NCBI GenBank assembly: GCA_947476675.1
Contig: CANJRL010000007.1
Span: forward strand, 1 to 44,537
DNA from: Phycisphaerales bacterium
GTDB lineage: Bacteria; Planctomycetota; Phycisphaerae; Phycisphaerales; UBA1924
Length of the DNA: 44,537 bases
Reading direction: 5' to 3'
Shown here: in pieces, positions 8,819-15,132 of the stretch
Numbering within the stretch: the first letter of the stretch is position 1
Layout: the number at the start of each line of letters is the position of its first letter
Made by a program: the position numbers and the translations under genes
Notes under the pieces: model-generated
What the model was told of the DNA's origin: nothing
The model's input: only the letters and a program-made list of their open reading frames with translations
The model's database searches: none

Positions 8819-10161
8819 TGCCCACCTCCCGACACCGGGCCGTACGCGTGCTGCTCGTCGAAGCAGCAGAAGTACGGCGACTGATCGTTCCCCGCGCCGT
8901 AGCCGCCGACGGCGTGCAGGCGGTCCTGCGGATCGTCGCGGTCGAACACCTTCCGCCCGTCGATCCACGTCTGCTGCACGTGCGTGTAGACGCTGAGCGG
9001 ATCTCCGGACAAGATCAGGAAGTCCGCGTCCTTCCCCGGCTCCAGCGAGCCGACACGGTCGCCGAGGTCGAGGATCCTCGCCCCCTCGATGGTCAGCGCC
9101 CTGAGGGCGCCCTCCGGCGTCATGCCGGCGCGGACCGCCAACGCCGCCGAGCGGTTGAAGAGTCGAGAGTCGGTGATCCAATCATCGGTATGGAAGGCCA
9201 CGCGCACGCCGGCCTTCTCCAGGATCGCCCCGGTGTCCCAGCGCATCTCCGAAGCCTCCAGTTTCCCGCCCGGGCTGTCCACCACGATCGCGGAGACCGG
9301 GACCCCCGCGGCGGCGATCTGCGGCGCCACCTTCCACGCCTCGCTGGTGTGGTGGAGCACCACGCGCCACTGGAACTCCTTGGCCAGCCTGAGCACGGTG
9401 ATGATGTCGTCGGCGCGGTGGGTGTGGTGGTGAACCGCGCGGGCCCCGCTCATGACCTCGAGGAGCGCGTCGTTCGCCAGGTCGCGCGGGGGGCGCTTCT
9501 CCGGGTCATCCCCGGCCTTCGCCAGTTTCTCGCCGTACTCCCGCGCCTTGAGGTACCGCTCGCGGACCATCGCGGCGCTCTTGCCCCGCGTGCCGGAGAA
9601 CGGCGGCGCGCGCAGCGGGTTCGTGCCGTTCGCCATCTTGAGCCCGCCCATCGGCTTGCCGTCCTTGTCGAGGATCGTCAGTTCCTCGATGGTCGAGCCG
9701 CGGCGCGGCTTGACGTACACCGTCTGCCCGGACAGCAGGTGCCCCGAGCCGGGCATGATGTTCATGGTGGTGATGCCGCCGGCGACGACGCGGCGGAACC
9801 CGGAGTCGCGCACGTTGATCGAATCCGAGACCCGCACCTCGGGCTGGATCGTCGCCGACGAGTCCGCGCCGCCGATGCCCCCGACGTGGCTGTGGGTGTC
9901 CACCAGGCCGGGCATCACAACCCGGCCCGCCGCGTCGATCCGGGCCGCGTCGGGCGGGATCGGCGTGCCCGGCCCGCCCACGGCAAGGATCCTGCCTCCC
10001 CCGATCACCAGTACGCCGTTGTCGATCGGCGGCCCGACGATGGGCAGGATCCTGGCGCCCGTCACCGCGACCGGCGCCGGCTGGGCCACCGCCGCGGGAG
10101 GACCGAGCACCAACGCGCACCCCAGCGCGGCACTCGCGAGCACAACACCGCAATCCGTCAT
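8815..10161 (-). CDS. Exported amidohydrolase (imidazolonepropionase-like)
   Basis: 448 aa from ATG 10161, with GGAG about 8 nt upstream; an in-frame start at 10200 would lengthen the leader without adding a signal feature. A signal peptide (VVLASAALGCALVLGPPAAVA) is followed by the amidohydrolase beta sandwich. Catalytic features are complete: MPGLVDTHSHVGG with His90 and His92, VHHHTHRADD near 243-252, VVLHHTSE with His270/271, and VAFHTDDW with the Asp at 326 or 327, followed by GSLEPGKDADFLILSGDPL. These are the ligands of a metal-dependent hydrolase acting on C-N bonds of cyclic or peptide-like amides; the substrate cannot be read from sequence. The C-terminus carries a short Cys/His-rich tail (YFCCFDEQHAYG). 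It heads an operon with the degenerate paralogue and the TolB fusion. Confidence 0.9.
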   Translation of the reverse strand: MTDCGVVLASAALGCALVLGPPAAVAQPAPVAVTGARILPIVGPPIDNGVLVIGGGRILAVGGPGTPIPPDAARIDAAGRVVMPGLVDTHSHVGGIGGADSSATIQPEVRVSDSINVRDSGFRRVVAGGITTMNIMPGSGHLLSGQTVYVKPRRGSTIEELTILDKDGKPMGGLKMANGTNPLRAPPFSGTRGKSAAMVRERYLKAREYGEKLAKAGDDPEKRPPRDLANDALLEVMSGARAVHHHTHRADDIITVLRLAKEFQWRVVLHHTSEAWKVAPQIAAAGVPVSAIVVDSPGGKLEASEMRWDTGAILEKAGVRVAFHTDDWITDSRLFNRSAALAVRAGMTPEGALRALTIEGARILDLGDRVGSLEPGKDADFLILSGDPLSVYTHVQQTWIDGRKVFDRDDPQDRLHAVGGYGAGNDQSPYFCCFDEQHAYGPVSGGGQ

Positions 10162-10249
10162 GATCGCGCTCCATGCCCGGATGATGAGAGGTTCGGCCAA
10201 GCGGGGACGATCGTACTAACGCCTCGCGCGGGCGTCGGTTGCGTCCCGA

Positions 10250-10795
10250 CTAGCCCTGCCCGTCCCGGCCGCTGGCGGCGTCGCGCAGGGCCTCGAGTTC
10301 GCGGCTCAAGCGATCGATCCGCTCGGCGAGGTCGTCCGATCTCTCCGCGTCATCCGGCGGCGGCTCCGACTTCGGCGACGGCGACGGCTCCCCGACGGCG
10401 GGCATCCCCGGCATCCGAGGCCACCACGACGGCCCCGGCCCGGCGAACGGCATCCCCCCCATCGGCGAACCGAACCCGCCCGGCGCCGCGGCTCGCAGGA
10501 ACTGCGCGAACCATTGGGCCATGAACGACTGCAGCACCGTTTCGGTCGCTCGGATCATCAGGTGCACCACCTCGGGGGGCAGCGCCGCCAGTTTCGCCCC
10601 GTCCCGCTCGATCAGCGCCGAGAAGAGGACGGCGTTGGTGATGTCGCGGCCGGTGCGGCTGTCGGTGACCACCACGGTGTGGCCCGCCACCACCGCGTCG
10701 TACAGGTCGTCCACGGTCAGGTGCCGGCTCCGGCTCTGGTCATAGAGCCGACGGTTGGGATATTTGCGGATCTGGAGGAGTTGAGGGTCGGGCAC
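10250..10795 (-). CDS. phaR: PHA accumulation regulator PhaR
   Basis: 181 aa from GTG 10795. The N-terminal DNA-binding domain is unmistakable: LQIRKYPNRRLYDQSRSRHL (about residues 6-25), then TVDDLYDAVVAGHTVVVTDS and DITNAVLFSALIERDG. PhaR binds both DNA and PHA granules: it represses phasin and its own gene until polymer appears and titrates it away. The middle (95-150) is Gly/Pro/Met-rich, and the C-terminus is a coiled coil (DDLAERIDRLSRELEALRDA) of the kind seen in granule-associated subunits. No Shine-Dalgarno is visible before the GTG; upstream in-frame TTG and GTG codons near 10884-10888 would lie across the palindrome and are less likely. It is divergent from the phasin gene, with a palindrome in the shared upstream region. 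Confidence 0.88.
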   Translation of the reverse strand: MPDPQLLQIRKYPNRRLYDQSRSRHLTVDDLYDAVVAGHTVVVTDSRTGRDITNAVLFSALIERDGAKLAALPPEVVHLMIRATETVLQSFMAQWFAQFLRAAAPGGFGSPMGGMPFAGPGPSWWPRMPGMPAVGEPSPSPKSEPPPDDAERSDDLAERIDRLSRELEALRDAASGRDGQG

Positions 10796-10849
10796 CGAGG
10801 CAAGGGTAGCCGGGGTGTCGGCGACCGCCGAACCCAGCCTGCCGACAAA

Positions 10850-10865
10850 TTGTGCGGTCGCACAA
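10850..10865. promoter_or_regulatory. Perfect 16-bp palindrome, candidate PhaR operator
   Basis: TTGTGCG-GT-CGCACAA is a perfect inverted repeat with 7-bp arms. It lies 55 bp upstream of the phaR start and ends 8 bp before the phasin -35 box. Known PhaR operators are short TGC-rich palindromes in exactly this setting, the phasin and phaR promoter region. The position would let one site control both genes. That PhaR binds it is an inference. Confidence 0.6.
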
Positions 10866-10873
10866 CGATTATC

Positions 10874-10902
10874 TTGACCTTGCACCAAAGTGGGTGTACT
10901 CT
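10874..10902 (+). promoter_or_regulatory. Sigma-70 type promoter for the phasin/PHA operon
   Basis: The -35 box TTGACC (10874-10879) and -10 box TACTCT (10897-10902) are separated by 17 bp, the optimal spacing. Transcription would start near 10909, leaving a leader of about 64 nt with an AAGGAG ribosome site at 10961-10966. The palindrome immediately upstream suggests regulation by PhaR. Confidence 0.6.
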
Positions 10903-10972
10903 TGTGCCGACGCTCCTCGGCGAGGCCGGGTGGAGCGTGCTGCACACCGAACAGCGACCGAAGGAGCCCCCC

Positions 10973-11473
10973 ATGCCCGCTGAAACCAAGACCAACGCCA
11001 CCGGCAACCACACGGAGAAGACCATGCACACCGCCCACGGCATGACCGACACCGTCGTCGACGGCATGAAGTCCGCCTTCGACGCCCAGCGCAAGATGGC
11101 CGACGCCTTCTTCAAGCCCTTCGGCGCCACCACCAGCGCCGACTTCCCGACCTTCACCACCTTCGCCAACCGCCAGATGGCGCTGGTCGCCGGCATGGTC
11201 GACCTGGCCAACAAGTGGGCCACCGAGACCACCCGACTGGCCACCGAGAACGCGACCACCATGGTCAAGGCCTGGGAGCGCACCGCCCGTCAGGCCACCG
11301 GCGTCGAGAAGAACGAGGTCAACCGCCTGCCCGAGTCCGCTCGCTCGTTCGTCACCGAAGCGATCGACACCGCGGCCAAGACCTCGGAGCGCATGGTCCG
11401 GATGGGCCTGGCCCACGCGGAGCAGACGCAGCGCCTCATGGACGAGACCGTCCTGAGCCGCAACGGCAACTGA
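10973..11473 (+). CDS. phaP: Phasin-like PHA granule protein
   Basis: 166 aa from ATG 10973, with AAGGAG six nt upstream. The protein is almost entirely amphipathic helix with no cysteine or membrane span: DTVVDGMKSAFDAQRKMADA, FANRQMALVAGMVDLANKWA, TMVKAWERTARQATG and RMVRMGLAHAEQTQRLMDET. Phasins coat PHA granules and control their number and size. Composition, length and the position between phaR and the synthase support this call, although phasins diverge so much that sequence alone is weak. It is probably the most strongly expressed gene of the island, given the promoter and operator just upstream. It is first in an operon with the PhaE-like and phaC genes. Confidence 0.75.
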   Translation: MPAETKTNATGNHTEKTMHTAHGMTDTVVDGMKSAFDAQRKMADAFFKPFGATTSADFPTFTTFANRQMALVAGMVDLANKWATETTRLATENATTMVKAWERTARQATGVEKNEVNRLPESARSFVTEAIDTAAKTSERMVRMGLAHAEQTQRLMDETVLSRNGN

Positions 11474-11496
11474 ATCACGGACGAGATCAGGCGGCC

Positions 11497-11512
11497 CGGG
11501 GCGAAAGCCCCG
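11497..11512 (+). other. GC-rich hairpin with GAAA tetraloop between phasin and PhaE-like genes
   Basis: The stem CGGGGC/GCCCCG closes on the stable tetraloop GAAA; outer CGG (11492-11494) and CCG (11515-11517) can add pairs after a bulge. It starts 23 nt after the phasin stop codon. There is no U-run directly after it, so it looks less like a full terminator than like an RNA-stabilising or partially attenuating element that could keep phasin mRNA more abundant than synthase mRNA. Confidence 0.45.
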
Positions 11513-11543
11513 TGCCGTGCCTTTTGCCCGGAGCATCAAGCCC

Positions 11544-12059
11544 ATGACCACCCAGCAGCCGCAGCAGCCCGTCGACCCGGTCACCGCGTTCTGGCGCGAC
11601 GTGATGGCCCGGTCCGGCATGCCCATGCCTTCTTTCCCGGGCGCACCCGCCGCCGCACCCAACGGCGCCGCCGCGCCCGGCTACGGCTGGATGCCCACCC
11701 CCGAGGTGATGAAGCGCATGCAGTCGGCCTGGTTCGACGCCATGGCCGAGTACGCCGACCAGTACATGCGCAGCCCCCAGTTCCTCGAGTCGATGAAGCG
11801 CTCGATGGAGCAGGCCGTCGGGCTGCGGCAGCAGATGGAGGAGTTCCTCAAGTCCTCCATGGGCGCCTCGCTCAAGACCGCGGGCCCGGGCGCGACCACC
11901 GAGATCCTCTCGGCCATCGCCCGCATCGAGAGCGGCATGCGCACCGAGATGGCCTCGCTCGCCGAGCGCCTGTCCCGCCTCGAGAGGGCCGCCGGCGTCC
12001 CAGAAGAGCCCAAGGCCCCCTCCGCCACGAGGAAACCCGCCAAGCCCGCCGCCAAGTGA
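11544..12059 (+). CDS. PhaE-like small PHA synthase subunit
   Basis: 171 aa from ATG 11544, with GGAG about 10 nt upstream. Features: a Pro/Gly/Ala-rich stretch (27-50), then helices with YADQYMRSPQFLESMKRSME and QMEEFLKSSMGASLKTAG, a coiled-coil segment (MASLAERLSRLERAAG) and a Lys/Pro/Ala-rich tail. The run of aromatic and acidic residues around YMRSPQFL, followed by a helix and a terminal leucine coil, recalls the C-terminal half of PhaE, the non-catalytic partner of class III synthases. It is about half the length of classic PhaE. It lies 19 bp before phaC, the normal place for the partner subunit. Another granule-associated protein is the main alternative. Confidence 0.65.
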   Translation: MTTQQPQQPVDPVTAFWRDVMARSGMPMPSFPGAPAAAPNGAAAPGYGWMPTPEVMKRMQSAWFDAMAEYADQYMRSPQFLESMKRSMEQAVGLRQQMEEFLKSSMGASLKTAGPGATTEILSAIARIESGMRTEMASLAERLSRLERAAGVPEEPKAPSATRKPAKPAAK

Positions 12060-12078
12060 TCGAAGGAGCGCGCACGCG

Positions 12079-13266
12079 ATGAGCACCACGCAGCACGGAC
12101 ACACCGCCGGGGCCGGAGAGGCGCAGGCCAACCCGTTCTTCTTCAACCCCTTCGCCTTTCACCCTGCCGCTTTCGCCCCCGTGTTCGACCCCGCTTCGGT
12201 CGTCTCCGCGTGGATGCAGGAGGCCCAGGCCGGCATGCGGAGGGCGATGGCCACCCCGAAGGTCGTCGAGGCCGCCGCCAAGGTCACCAAGGGATGCACG
12301 CCCTACGACGTGGTGATGACCGAGGGCCCCGTCCGCCTGCTGCGCTACAAGGGCAAGGCCGACAAGAAGCACGCCACGCCCGTGCTCTTCGTCTTCGCCC
12401 TTGTCAACCGCCCCTATGTGCTCGACATCCTGCCCCACAAGAGCGTCATCCGGCAGTACCTCAACCACGGCTTCGACGTGTTCATGATCGATTGGGGCAT
12501 CCCCGAGCCGCAGGACAAGAGCAAGACCCTCGCCGACTACGTCGAGGGCAACATGCACGCGATGGTCCGCCGCGTCCTGCAGGAGACCGGCCAGCCCTCG
12601 CTCAACCTCGTCGGCTACTGCATGGGCGGCACGATGTCCGCCATGTACACCTCGCGCCACCAGGATCTCGTCAGGACCCTCACGCTGATGGCGGCGCCCC
12701 TCTCCTGGGGCCCGGCGTGCAAGAGCCTCCTGATGACCTGGACCGACTCCTCCGCCTTCAACGTCGACGCCCTCGTCGACCAGGTGGGCATGATCCCGCC
12801 CCAGTTCCTGGGCTCCTCCTTCGCCATGATGAAGCCGGTCGCCAACTTCTTCCAGAAGTGGGTGGGCTTCGCCGAGAAGATGGAGGACGAGAAGTTCCTC
12901 GAAGAATTCTTCGCCATGGAGACCTGGAGCAACGACAACATCCCGATCTCGGGAGAGGTCTACCGCGACTTCGTCAAGTTCGGCTTCCAGCAGGACCGCC
13001 TGGTCAAGGGCACGTTCCCGCTCGGCGGCAGGCCGGTCAACCTCGGCAACATCACCTGCCCGGTCCTCACCATCACCGCCGACAAGGACCACCTCGTCCT
13101 CCCGGAGCAGTCGTTCCCGGTCGAGGAGGCCGTGAGCAGCACCGACATCACCCGCATGGCGGTCGCCGGCGGGCACATCGGCCTCGCGGTCGGGAGCAGG
13201 GCTCACAAGGAACTGTGGCCCCACGCCTGCGCCTGGGCGGCGCAGCGCTCCGACGCCGCCAGGTGA
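12079..13266 (+). CDS. phaC: Class III poly(3-hydroxyalkanoate) synthase PhaC
   Basis: 395 aa from ATG 12079, with GAAGGAG upstream. It polymerises 3-hydroxyacyl-CoA into PHA on the granule surface. The alpha/beta-hydrolase core shows the modified lipase box GYCMGG with catalytic Cys181, the general base Asp337 in ADKDHLVLP and His366 in AGGHIG. The spacings (Cys to Asp 156, Cys to His 185) match class III enzymes. Supporting motifs are LVNRPYVLDI, FDVFMIDWG, and PLGGRPVNLGNITCPVL. The length fits class III (about 355 aa) plus an N-terminal Phe/Pro-rich extension of about 40 residues (NPFFFNPFAFHPAAF) that may contact the partner subunit or granule. No thiolase (phaA) gene is in the window, so acetoacetyl-CoA must come from elsewhere. 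Confidence 0.95.
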   Translation: MSTTQHGHTAGAGEAQANPFFFNPFAFHPAAFAPVFDPASVVSAWMQEAQAGMRRAMATPKVVEAAAKVTKGCTPYDVVMTEGPVRLLRYKGKADKKHATPVLFVFALVNRPYVLDILPHKSVIRQYLNHGFDVFMIDWGIPEPQDKSKTLADYVEGNMHAMVRRVLQETGQPSLNLVGYCMGGTMSAMYTSRHQDLVRTLTLMAAPLSWGPACKSLLMTWTDSSAFNVDALVDQVGMIPPQFLGSSFAMMKPVANFFQKWVGFAEKMEDEKFLEEFFAMETWSNDNIPISGEVYRDFVKFGFQQDRLVKGTFPLGGRPVNLGNITCPVLTITADKDHLVLPEQSFPVEEAVSSTDITRMAVAGGHIGLAVGSRAHKELWPHACAWAAQRSDAAR

Positions 13267-13378
13267 CCCGACGCAGAGAGACCCCAGCCCGCGCGCCGGA
13301 CACGACCGGCCGGGACACGCAAGGACAGCGCCCCCCGGGAGTGCACCCCGCGCGGCGCCAGGAAGGAGGGCGGACATC

Positions 13379-14197
13379 ATGGTGGATCTGTCGAAACGTG
13401 TCGCCGTCATCACCGGCGGGGCGAGCGGCATCGCGCGCGCTCTTTGCCGCCAACTCGGCCGCGAGGGCGTCCGCGCCATCGGCGTGGTCGACTTCTCCGA
13501 CGCCGTCGACGGCGTCTGCCGCGAGGTCAACGCCGAGATGGGCCGCGAGGTTCTCGCCCCCTTCCGGGGCGACGTCACCGACCGCGCCTTCCGCCGCCGC
13601 GTCTTCGACGACATGAAGTCGCGCTACGGCGGCGTGACCACCTGCGTCCCCGCCGCCGGCATCACCCGCGACGCCATCGCGGTCCGCGTCGACAAGGAGA
13701 CCCGCAGGGCCTCGGTCTACGACCAGGACACCTTCGAGAAGGTCGTCGCCGTCAACCTCACCGCGGCGGCGTACTGGGCCATGGAGACCGTCGCCAGCGT
13801 CGCCGAGCAGCGCGCCGCCTCGGGCGCCGGCCGCTGGAAGCCCACCGACCCCATCGCGGGGGAGGTCGTGTTCATCGGCTCCATCTCGTCCCTCGGCAAC
13901 AAGGGGCAGGTCTCCTACGCCGCCACCAAGGCCGCGCTCGAGGGCGTCAGCGCAACGCTTGCGAAGGAAGCGATCTTCTACGGCGTGCGCAGCGCCATCG
14001 TGCACCCGGGGTTCACCGACACCCCCATGGTCCGGGCCATGGATAGGGACCTGCTCGAGCAGCAGATCCTGCCGCGGACCCAACTGGGCCGCCTCCTTCA
14101 ACCCGAGGAGGTCGCCGAGGCGATCTGCTTCATGATCAAGAACCCCGCGGTCACCGGCTCGCTGTGGGCCGACGCCGGGTGGCATCCGCCGGCCTGA
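13379..14197 (+). CDS. SDR family oxidoreductase
   Basis: 272 aa from ATG 13379 with a strong GAAGGAGG site. Short-chain dehydrogenase with TGGASGIA nucleotide-binding motif (12-19), an acidic residue after the second strand (GVVDFSD, Asp38) that suggests NAD(H) rather than NADP(H), Ser168/Ser170 in GSISS and YAATK with Tyr180 and Lys184. The usual NNAG motif reads PAAG (91-94). Extra residues at about 104-117 and 146-160 make it longer than FabG. The C-terminus VTGSLWADAGWHPPA resembles the substrate-site end of SDRs. It lies 112 bp after phaC on the same strand and could oxidise or reduce a 3-hydroxyacyl intermediate or a polymer degradation product; the substrate is not determined. Confidence 0.88.
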   Translation: MVDLSKRVAVITGGASGIARALCRQLGREGVRAIGVVDFSDAVDGVCREVNAEMGREVLAPFRGDVTDRAFRRRVFDDMKSRYGGVTTCVPAAGITRDAIAVRVDKETRRASVYDQDTFEKVVAVNLTAAAYWAMETVASVAEQRAASGAGRWKPTDPIAGEVVFIGSISSLGNKGQVSYAATKAALEGVSATLAKEAIFYGVRSAIVHPGFTDTPMVRAMDRDLLEQQILPRTQLGRLLQPEEVAEAICFMIKNPAVTGSLWADAGWHPPA

Positions 14198-14208
14198 TCC
14201 CGAGCGCC

Positions 14209-14255
14209 ATCGCAAACGCACTAGCGCAATCGCATTGTTGTAGTGCGTTTGCGAT
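14209..14255. repeat. Perfect 15-bp inverted repeat with 17-bp spacer
   Basis: The arms at 14209-14223 and 14241-14255 (ATCGCAAACGCACTA and its exact complement) are separated by 17 bp that itself contains CAAT-CGC-ATTG. It lies 11 bp after the SDR stop and about 95 bp before the next start. There is no U-run after it in either direction. It may be a transcript-processing hairpin or the operator of a dimeric regulator; the inner ends contain GTGCG as does the phaR-phaP palindrome. Confidence 0.7.
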
Positions 14256-14350
14256 TCCGCGCCCGAACCAAAGTTGTTGATCGGCGCTCCTCCGGCGCGA
14301 GGTACACTCGCACCGGCTTGGAACCGCAACCGACAACCAGAGGTGCGAGC

Positions 14351-15097
14351 ATGCTTCCGCTGCAGGGCAAAGTGGCGATGGTGACCGGGGCCGGACGGGG
14401 CATCGGCCGCGCGATCGCGCTGGCGCTGGCGCGCCAGGGCGCCGACATGGCGATCAACTACGCGAGTAACGACGCCGCCGCCGAGGAGGTGCGCGACCAG
14501 ATCCGCGCCATGGGGCGCCGCGCCGAACTCTTCAAGTGCGACATCTCCGACGACGCCAAGGTCCACGCGATGGGCGAATCGGTGAACAAGGCGTTCCCGT
14601 TGGTGCAGATCCTGGTCAACAACGCGGGCATCACCCGCGACAAGACCTTCACCAAGATGGGGCACGCCGAGTGGGACGCCGTCGTCGACACCAACCTCAA
14701 GGGCCCGGTGCAGATGACCCACTTCTTCCTGCCCCAGATGATCGAGAGCGGCTGGGGCCGCATCATCAACATCACCTCCGTCATCGGCCAGATGGGCAAC
14801 TTCGGCCAGACCAACTACGCCGCCGCCAAGGGAGGGCTGGACGCCTTCAGCAAGAGCCTGGCCCGCGAGACCGCCCGCAAGGGCGTCACCGTCAACTGCG
14901 TCGCCCCGGGCTTCATCCGCACCGACATGACCAGCGGCGTGCCCGAGAAGGCCCTCCAGCACATCAAGGACATCACCCCCATGGGGCGCATGGGCGAGCC
15001 CGAGGAGATCGCCGAGGTCGTCGCCTTCCTCGCCGACCCCAAGCAGGCCTTCATCACCGGGCAGGAGATCGGCGTCAACGGCGGGCTCTACATGTGA
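14351..15097 (+). CDS. phaB: Acetoacetyl-CoA reductase / 3-oxoacyl reductase (PhaB/FabG-like SDR)
   Basis: 248 aa, the classic FabG/PhaB length, from ATG 14351 with AGAGGTG upstream. Motifs: TGAGRGIG (12-19), NNAG (90-93), Asn115 in DTNLKG, Ser143 in INITSVIGQMGNFGQTNYAA, Tyr156 and Lys160 in YAAAK, and a C-terminal ITGQEIGVNGGLYM. The stretch around the active site (NITSVIGQMGNFGQTNY) is very close to acetoacetyl-CoA reductases of PHA operons. It would supply (R)-3-hydroxyacyl-CoA to PhaC using NADPH or NADH. FabG of fatty-acid synthesis cannot be excluded by sequence alone, but there are no fab genes around and the neighbours are PHA genes. A 15-bp inverted repeat lies upstream. The next gene follows 35 bp later. 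Confidence 0.88.
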   Translation: MLPLQGKVAMVTGAGRGIGRAIALALARQGADMAINYASNDAAAEEVRDQIRAMGRRAELFKCDISDDAKVHAMGESVNKAFPLVQILVNNAGITRDKTFTKMGHAEWDAVVDTNLKGPVQMTHFFLPQMIESGWGRIINITSVIGQMGNFGQTNYAAAKGGLDAFSKSLARETARKGVTVNCVAPGFIRTDMTSGVPEKALQHIKDITPMGRMGEPEEIAEVVAFLADPKQAFITGQEIGVNGGLYM

Positions 15098-15132
15098 GCC
15101 TCCGCCGGGCCGCGGCGGGCGAAGGATCGCCC

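Noticed and set aside
6472-8884. Long plus-strand frames across the amidohydrolase genes
   Set aside because: No signal peptide or motif; the minus-strand genes carry signal peptides, propeller turns and catalytic motifs.
11872-13614. A 580-residue minus-strand frame across phaC
   Set aside because: Composition is typical of a shadow frame and it covers the well-supported phaC gene.
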